Assembly: GCA_022561355.1 (NCBI GenBank)
Contig: JADFRJ010000100.1
Coordinates: forward strand, 1-7,915
Length of the DNA: 7,915 nucleotides
Reading direction: 5' to 3'
DNA from: Chloroflexota bacterium
Lineage (GTDB): Bacteria > Chloroflexota > Dehalococcoidia > DSTF01 > RBG-16-68-14
Each line of letters opens with the position of its first letter. Position 1 is the stretch's first letter. Positions 4,910-7,915 of the stretch are shown here, in pieces. The notes under the pieces were generated by a model. The model made no database searches, had not been told where the DNA came from, and saw only the letters and a program-made list of their open reading frames with translations. The translations under genes were made by a program, and so were the position numbers.

Positions 4910-6238
4910 ATGCTCGATTCACTGACGAATAGGCTTCAGGGCGTATTCTCCAAGCTCAGCTCCAAGGGGACCGTCCGCGAGAACGACCTCGATGAGGCGA
5001 TGCGGGAGGTCCGCGTCGCGCTGCTGGAAGCCGACGTCAACTTCAAAGTCGTCCGCGAATTCATCAAGAACGTCCGCGAGCGCGCCAAGGGCGCCGATGT
5101 ACTCAAGAGCCTCACCGGCCCCCAGCAAGTCATCGGCTTCGTCAATGACGAGATGGTGCGCATTCTGGGCGAAGAGCAGGCGGGCCTCGAGACCGCATCG
5201 AAGCCGCCCACCATCCACATGCTCATCGGCCCCAAGGGCTCCGGCAAGACGACCACCGCCGCGAAGCTCGCCCTCAACCTGCGCAAGAGCGGCCAGAAAG
5301 CGCTCCTCGTCTCCGCCGACAACGTTCGCGTCGCCGGCAGCGAGCAACTCAAGGCGCTCGGCAAGCAGCTCAACGTCCCCGTAGCAGACCTCAGCGACGA
5401 AGAGCCCAAAGCGCTGGCGAAGGCGGCGCTGGCGGAAGCGCAGAAGCACGGCGCGACGGCTATCATCGTCGATACGCCGGGCCAGATCGCTTACGACACG
5501 GATTCGACGGCCGACCTACAGAAGCTCCACAAGGCCCTGCAGCCGACCGAAACGCTCCTCGTCATCGACGCGATGACGGGCCAAGAGGCCGTAAACGTCG
5601 CGCAGGAGCTGGACGAACTCTTCGGCGTCACCGGCTTTATCATGACCAAGATGGACGGCGACGCCCGCGGGGGCGCCGCCCTCTCCATCCGCGCCGTCAC
5701 CGGCCTGCCGATCAAGTTCATCGGCGTCGGCGAGAAGGCAGAGGCGCTGGAGCCCTTCATCCCGGAGCGCTTCGCGTCCCGCATCCTCGGCATGGGCGAC
5801 GTCCTCAGCCTCGTCGAGAAGGCTGCCGAGACGATCGGTCAAGAAGACGTCGAGCGGCTGGAGAAGAAGCTCCGCACGCAAACGTTGGACCTGGAGGACT
5901 TCATGATCCAGATCCAGCAGATGAAAAAGATGGGGCCCATCAGCCAGCTCGTCGACATGTTACCCGGGCTCTCCAACCTGAAATCACAGATGAACCTGGA
6001 TAACGTCGACGAGACGTTCTGGGATAAGGCGGAAGCGGTGGTATACTCCATGACGCCTGAGGAGCGCCGCCATCCCGAAGTGATTAATGGCAGCCGGCGC
6101 CGGCGGATCGCGCTCGGCAGCGGCAGCACGCCGCAGGAGGTCAACCGCCTCCTGAACCAGTGGAAGCAGGCGAAGAAGATAGCGCAGGCCGTGGCCACCG
6201 GCAAGGGGCCCAACCTGCTGAACATGATCCGGCGTTAG
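4910..6238 (+). CDS. ffh: Signal recognition particle protein Ffh, with variant G3 motif
   Basis: Ffh binds SRP RNA and signal sequences of nascent proteins and docks with FtsY to deliver ribosomes to the membrane. The 442 residues are full length: a helical N domain (1-90), P-loop GPKGSGKTT (107-115), DNVR (137-140), TKMDGDARGG (246-255), GVGEKAEALEPF (272-283), and an M domain from about 328 with the finger loop MGPISQLVDMLPG (341-353) and the RNA-binding segment SRRRRIALGSG (395-405). Two motifs depart from the family: DTPGQ (188-192) replaces DTAGR, losing a conserved Arg, and DNVRVAG replaces the usual DxxRPAA. Everything else looks functional, and no frameshift is seen. It is the first gene of the operon, and its stop TAG overlaps the rpsP ribosome binding site, suggesting translational coupling. 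Confidence 0.97.
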   Translation: MLDSLTNRLQGVFSKLSSKGTVRENDLDEAMREVRVALLEADVNFKVVREFIKNVRERAKGADVLKSLTGPQQVIGFVNDEMVRILGEEQAGLETASKPPTIHMLIGPKGSGKTTTAAKLALNLRKSGQKALLVSADNVRVAGSEQLKALGKQLNVPVADLSDEEPKALAKAALAEAQKHGATAIIVDTPGQIAYDTDSTADLQKLHKALQPTETLLVIDAMTGQEAVNVAQELDELFGVTGFIMTKMDGDARGGAALSIRAVTGLPIKFIGVGEKAEALEPFIPERFASRILGMGDVLSLVEKAAETIGQEDVERLEKKLRTQTLDLEDFMIQIQQMKKMGPISQLVDMLPGLSNLKSQMNLDNVDETFWDKAEAVVYSMTPEERRHPEVINGSRRRRIALGSGSTPQEVNRLLNQWKQAKKIAQAVATGKGPNLLNMIRR

Positions 6239-6242
6239 GAGG
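6237..6242 (+). promoter_or_regulatory. rpsP ribosome binding site overlapping the ffh stop
   Basis: AGGAGG includes the last two bases of the ffh stop codon and lies four bases before the ATG at 6247. It fixes the rpsP start there and rules out an upstream in-frame ATG at 6160, which lies within ffh. Confidence 0.8.
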
Positions 6243-6246
6243 CCAC

Positions 6247-6915
6247 ATGCTCCGTATCCGACTGAGAAGGGTGGGCAAGAAGAAGAAGCCCATGTATCGC
6301 ATCGTCGTAGCCGATTCGCGCGCGCCGCGTGATGGCGCGTTCGTAGAGAACCTCGGCTACTACCACCCCCTGGACAACCCGACCACGATAGTCATCGATG
6401 AGGAGCGCGCCAAACACTGGCTCGACAAGGGCGCGATCCCGTCGGATCGCGTGTCCAAGATCCTCAAGATCCAAGGTATTGCGGAGCTCCCGGCGAAGCT
6501 CGCCACGCGCATCGCCCTCGGTGACGAGCGCGCCAAGGCAGCCTCGAATGCAAAGGCCGAAGCGGCCAAGGAAACCGCGACCGAAGAGCCCAAGGCCGAA
6601 GCGGCCAAGGAAACCGCGGCCGAAGAGCCCAAGGCCGAAGCGGCCAAGGAAACCGCGACCGAAGAGCCCAAGGCCGAAGCGGCCAAGGAAACCGCGGCCG
6701 AAGAGCCCAAGGCCGAAGCGGCCAAGGAAACCGCGGCCGAAGAGCCCAAGGCCGAGGCGACCAAGGAAACCGCGGCCGAAGAGCCCAAGGCCGAAGCGGC
6801 CAAGGAAACCGCGGCCGAAGAGCCTGAGGCGGCCAAGGAAACCGCGACCGAAGAGCCCAAGGCTGAGGCGGCTAAGGAAGATGCCGCTGGCAAGGGCGAG
6901 GAGAGGTCCGAATAA
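6247..6915 (+). CDS. rpsP: 30S ribosomal protein S16 with long repetitive C-terminal tail
   Basis: S16 is a small-subunit protein needed for 30S assembly. Residues 1-80 are a normal S16: MLRIRLRRVGKKKKPMYRIV (1-20), ADSRAPRDG (22-30), LGYYHPLDNP (36-45), and WLDKGAIPSDRVSKILK (58-74). S16 proteins are usually 80-100 residues, but this one has 222. From residue 103 to 204 come seven copies of a 13-residue unit, KAEAAKETA(A/T)EEP, and one 11-residue copy, then a degenerate end with GKGEERSE. The tail is rich in Lys, Ala and Glu, probably helical segments broken by a proline every 13 residues, and acidic overall. The start at 6247 is set by AGGAGG at the ffh stop. The stop TAA shares one base with the khpA ATG. 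Confidence 0.96.
   Translation: MLRIRLRRVGKKKKPMYRIVVADSRAPRDGAFVENLGYYHPLDNPTTIVIDEERAKHWLDKGAIPSDRVSKILKIQGIAELPAKLATRIALGDERAKAASNAKAEAAKETATEEPKAEAAKETAAEEPKAEAAKETATEEPKAEAAKETAAEEPKAEAAKETAAEEPKAEATKETAAEEPKAEAAKETAAEEPEAAKETATEEPKAEAAKEDAAGKGEERSE
6553..6858 (+). repeat. 39-bp in-frame tandem repeat within rpsP
   Basis: Seven full units of 39 bp and one of 33 bp run head to tail, with a further degraded unit to about 6888. Units are nearly identical at the DNA level; the main variation is GCG-ACC versus GCG-GCC (Thr or Ala at position 10), with single changes such as GCG-ACC (Ala to Thr) in unit six. Such identity points to recent expansion by slippage or unequal exchange. Confidence 0.93.
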
Positions 6916-7154
6916 TGAAGGAGCTGGTCGAGTTCATAGCCAAGGCGATCGTCGATCACCCTGATGACGTCGAGGTCGAAGTCGAAGAGTACGAGGAGGA
7001 CGGAGATCGCGTGATCCTTCACCTCTACGTCGCCGATGACGACATGGGCAAGGTGATCGGCAAACAGGGCCGCATCGCCAACGCCATGCGAGATCTGGTC
7101 AAGGTCGCCGCAGTCCAACGCGGCGTCCGCGCCAGCCTTGATATCGGCGACTGA
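6915..7154 (+). CDS. khpA: KH-domain RNA-binding protein KhpA (YlqC family)
   Basis: A 79-residue single KH-domain protein. In Firmicutes, KhpA binds RNA, often with KhpB/Jag, and affects cell division and small RNA levels; the role here is taken from the family. The GxxG RNA-binding loop is seen as VIGKQGRI (47-54), preceded by the strand RVILHLYVADDD (32-43) and followed by the helix NAMRDLVKVAA (56-66). Length is typical. The ATG overlaps the last base of the rpsP stop (TAATG), and GAGAGG at 6901-6906 serves as ribosome binding site, so translation is likely coupled to rpsP. The position between rpsP and rimM is the standard one for this gene in many bacteria. Confidence 0.93.
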   Translation: MKELVEFIAKAIVDHPDDVEVEVEEYEEDGDRVILHLYVADDDMGKVIGKQGRIANAMRDLVKVAAVQRGVRASLDIGD

Positions 7155-7164
7155 CCCACTCCCG

Positions 7165-7731
7165 GTGCCGGCCAAGCCACCTCCCGGCAGTAGGCGCTCT
7201 CCTCAGCCTCGCGACGGCTACGTAGCCGTCGGCTTCGTGCGCGGCCCGCATGGCATCCAGGGAGAACTCTCCATCGAACCAATGACGGACTATCCGGACC
7301 GCTTCATGCCCGGCGCTGTCCTCCTCGCCGGCGACGCGAAGTACACCATACGCGCCGTCCGCACCCACAAGAAAGCGCTCTTGGTAGCGCTCGAAGGCAT
7401 CAACACGCGTAACCAGGCCGAAGCGTTGCGCGGCAAGCTGTTTGAAGTCCCGGAAGGCGACCTGCCCCGCTTGGACGAGGACCAGTACTTCCGATTCGAC
7501 ATCGTGGGTATCAGCGTCGTCGACGAGAAGGGTACGTCGCTCGGCAAGGTGGAGGAGGTGCTGGAAACCGGCGCGAACGACGTCTACATCGTCCGCGACG
7601 AGGAGAGCGAGCTGCTCATTCCGGCTATCGACAGCGTGGTCAAAGAGATCGACACAGGAGCGCAACGAATGGTCGTCGAACTGATCCCGGGCTTGGAACG
7701 GCGCCCGCTGAAGCGCCCACTCGGAGATTAG
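7165..7731 (+). CDS. rimM: Ribosome maturation factor RimM
   Basis: RimM helps 30S maturation around the 3' major (head) domain of 16S rRNA and binds S19. The N-terminal domain begins with YVAVGFVRGPHGIQGEL (19-35 from the start used) and includes NQAEALRGKLFEV (83-95). The C-terminal PRC-barrel shows YFRFDIVGISV (108-118), LGKVEEVLETGANDVYIV (126-143) and LLIPAI (150-155). No ATG fits. The choices are GTG at 7165, ten bases after the khpA stop, or TTG at 7138 inside khpA; neither has a clear ribosome binding site. GTG keeps the non-conserved Pro/Arg-rich leader short. With 188 residues the length is normal. It is the last gene of the ffh operon seen here, since trmD does not follow. Confidence 0.93.
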   Translation: MPAKPPPGSRRSPQPRDGYVAVGFVRGPHGIQGELSIEPMTDYPDRFMPGAVLLAGDAKYTIRAVRTHKKALLVALEGINTRNQAEALRGKLFEVPEGDLPRLDEDQYFRFDIVGISVVDEKGTSLGKVEEVLETGANDVYIVRDEESELLIPAIDSVVKEIDTGAQRMVVELIPGLERRPLKRPLGD

Positions 7732-7739
7732 TAACCCAC

Positions 7740-7788
7740 CGACTATCCCCGCTTAAGTCCGGTGTTCCCGTAGTGCGTTTTTCTTTTT
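7740..7788 (+). terminator. Weak candidate terminator after rimM
   Basis: A T-rich run (TTTTTCTTTTT, 7778-7788) follows directly on a weak imperfect stem: CGACTA (7740-7745) can pair with TAGTGCG (7771-7777) with one bulge around a 25-base loop. The T-run is the better part of the signal and the stem is poor. Its location, nine bases after the rimM stop and before the next promoter candidate, fits an operon end. Confidence 0.35.
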
Positions 7789-7849
7789 CAGATGCCGACA
7801 ATTAACCAGAACGTTGGGCCTTCACAAGGCAGACTCCCTCGTGGACGTG

Positions 7850-7858
7850 TGCTAATCT
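7850..7858 (+). promoter_or_regulatory. Candidate extended -10 promoter for the gene at the right edge
   Basis: TGC precedes TAATCT (7853-7858), an extended -10 pattern with four of six bases matching TATAAT. No good -35 is visible. It lies about 30 bases upstream of the ATG at 7888. Confidence 0.35.
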
Positions 7859-7887
7859 GAGCGCATTTCGATTGGGGAACGTGAACA

Positions 7888-7915
7888 ATGATCCGTTTCC
7901 GCTGGATTGATCCAC
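7888..7915 (+). CDS. Start of an unidentified gene (first nine codons only)
   Basis: An ATG at 7888 with GGGGA at 7874-7878, nine bases upstream, opens a frame reading MIRFRWIDP to the right edge. Nine codons do not allow identification. It does not look like the start of TrmD, which would be the expected neighbour of rimM. Confidence 0.4.

Noticed and set aside
6160..6246. In-frame upstream extension of rpsP from an ATG at 6160
   Set aside because: It lies inside ffh, encodes nothing S16-like, and the strong AGGAGG sets the start at 6247.
6553..6888. Regular 39-bp repeats, considered as CRISPR or minisatellite
   Set aside because: There are no unique spacers; the units are contiguous and in frame with rpsP, so this is a coding repeat.
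6360..7175. Long open frame on the minus strand opposite rpsP and khpA
   Set aside because: It is an antisense shadow kept open by the repeat's base composition; the encoded Ser/Ala/Leu repeat mirrors the plus-strand units, and there is no start context.

Overview
The window reads as high-GC bacterial chromosome, mostly housekeeping genes with a small accessory insertion. Lineage cannot be fixed from the sequence alone. The ffh-rpsP-khpA-rimM order, a SelB gene, a class II-type histone deacetylase homologue, leaderless-looking promoters and a short intergenic repeat of a kind I associate with Chloroflexota-type draft genomes make a Chloroflexota (perhaps Dehalococcoidia-like) origin a reasonable but low-confidence guess.

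Left part (1-2431): the N-terminal 220 codons of SelB, the selenocysteine elongation factor, lie on the minus strand and run off the left edge. A divergent gene of visibly lower GC follows on the plus strand. It encodes an orphan PD-(D/E)XK nuclease-family protein and looks like an acquired accessory or defence-type gene. Its stop codon interlocks, through a shared CTAG, with the stop of a convergent gamma-glutamylcyclotransferase-like gene on the minus strand.

Middle part (2432-4909): an intact zinc-dependent histone deacetylase/acetylpolyamine amidohydrolase homologue begins inside a short tandem repeat. A 213-bp spacer with hairpins and a 22-bp-spaced direct repeat precedes a membrane protein of the 'putative sensor' type that has no kinase domain. 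The end of that frame and the following 219-bp spacer are rich in inverted repeats and promoter-like boxes.

Right part (4910-7731): a tightly packed translation/secretion operon, ffh, rpsP, khpA, rimM, with gaps or overlaps of a few bases. Ffh carries DTPGQ where SRP GTPases normally have DTAGR. Ribosomal protein S16 has a tail of about 130 residues, most of it built from a 13-residue Lys/Ala/Glu repeat. The usual followers trmD and rplS are not present after rimM. Instead there is a weak terminator candidate, a promoter candidate and the first codons of another gene at the right edge.

The operon genes serve ribosome assembly (S16, RimM, KhpA) and co-translational protein targeting (Ffh). 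SelB, the nuclease, the cyclotransferase, the deacetylase and the sensor-like protein show no obvious shared pathway. I found no clear multi-gene novel system. The most unusual signals are the altered Ffh motif, the S16 repeat tail, the orphan nuclease and the alternative-hairpin region at 4540-4690.
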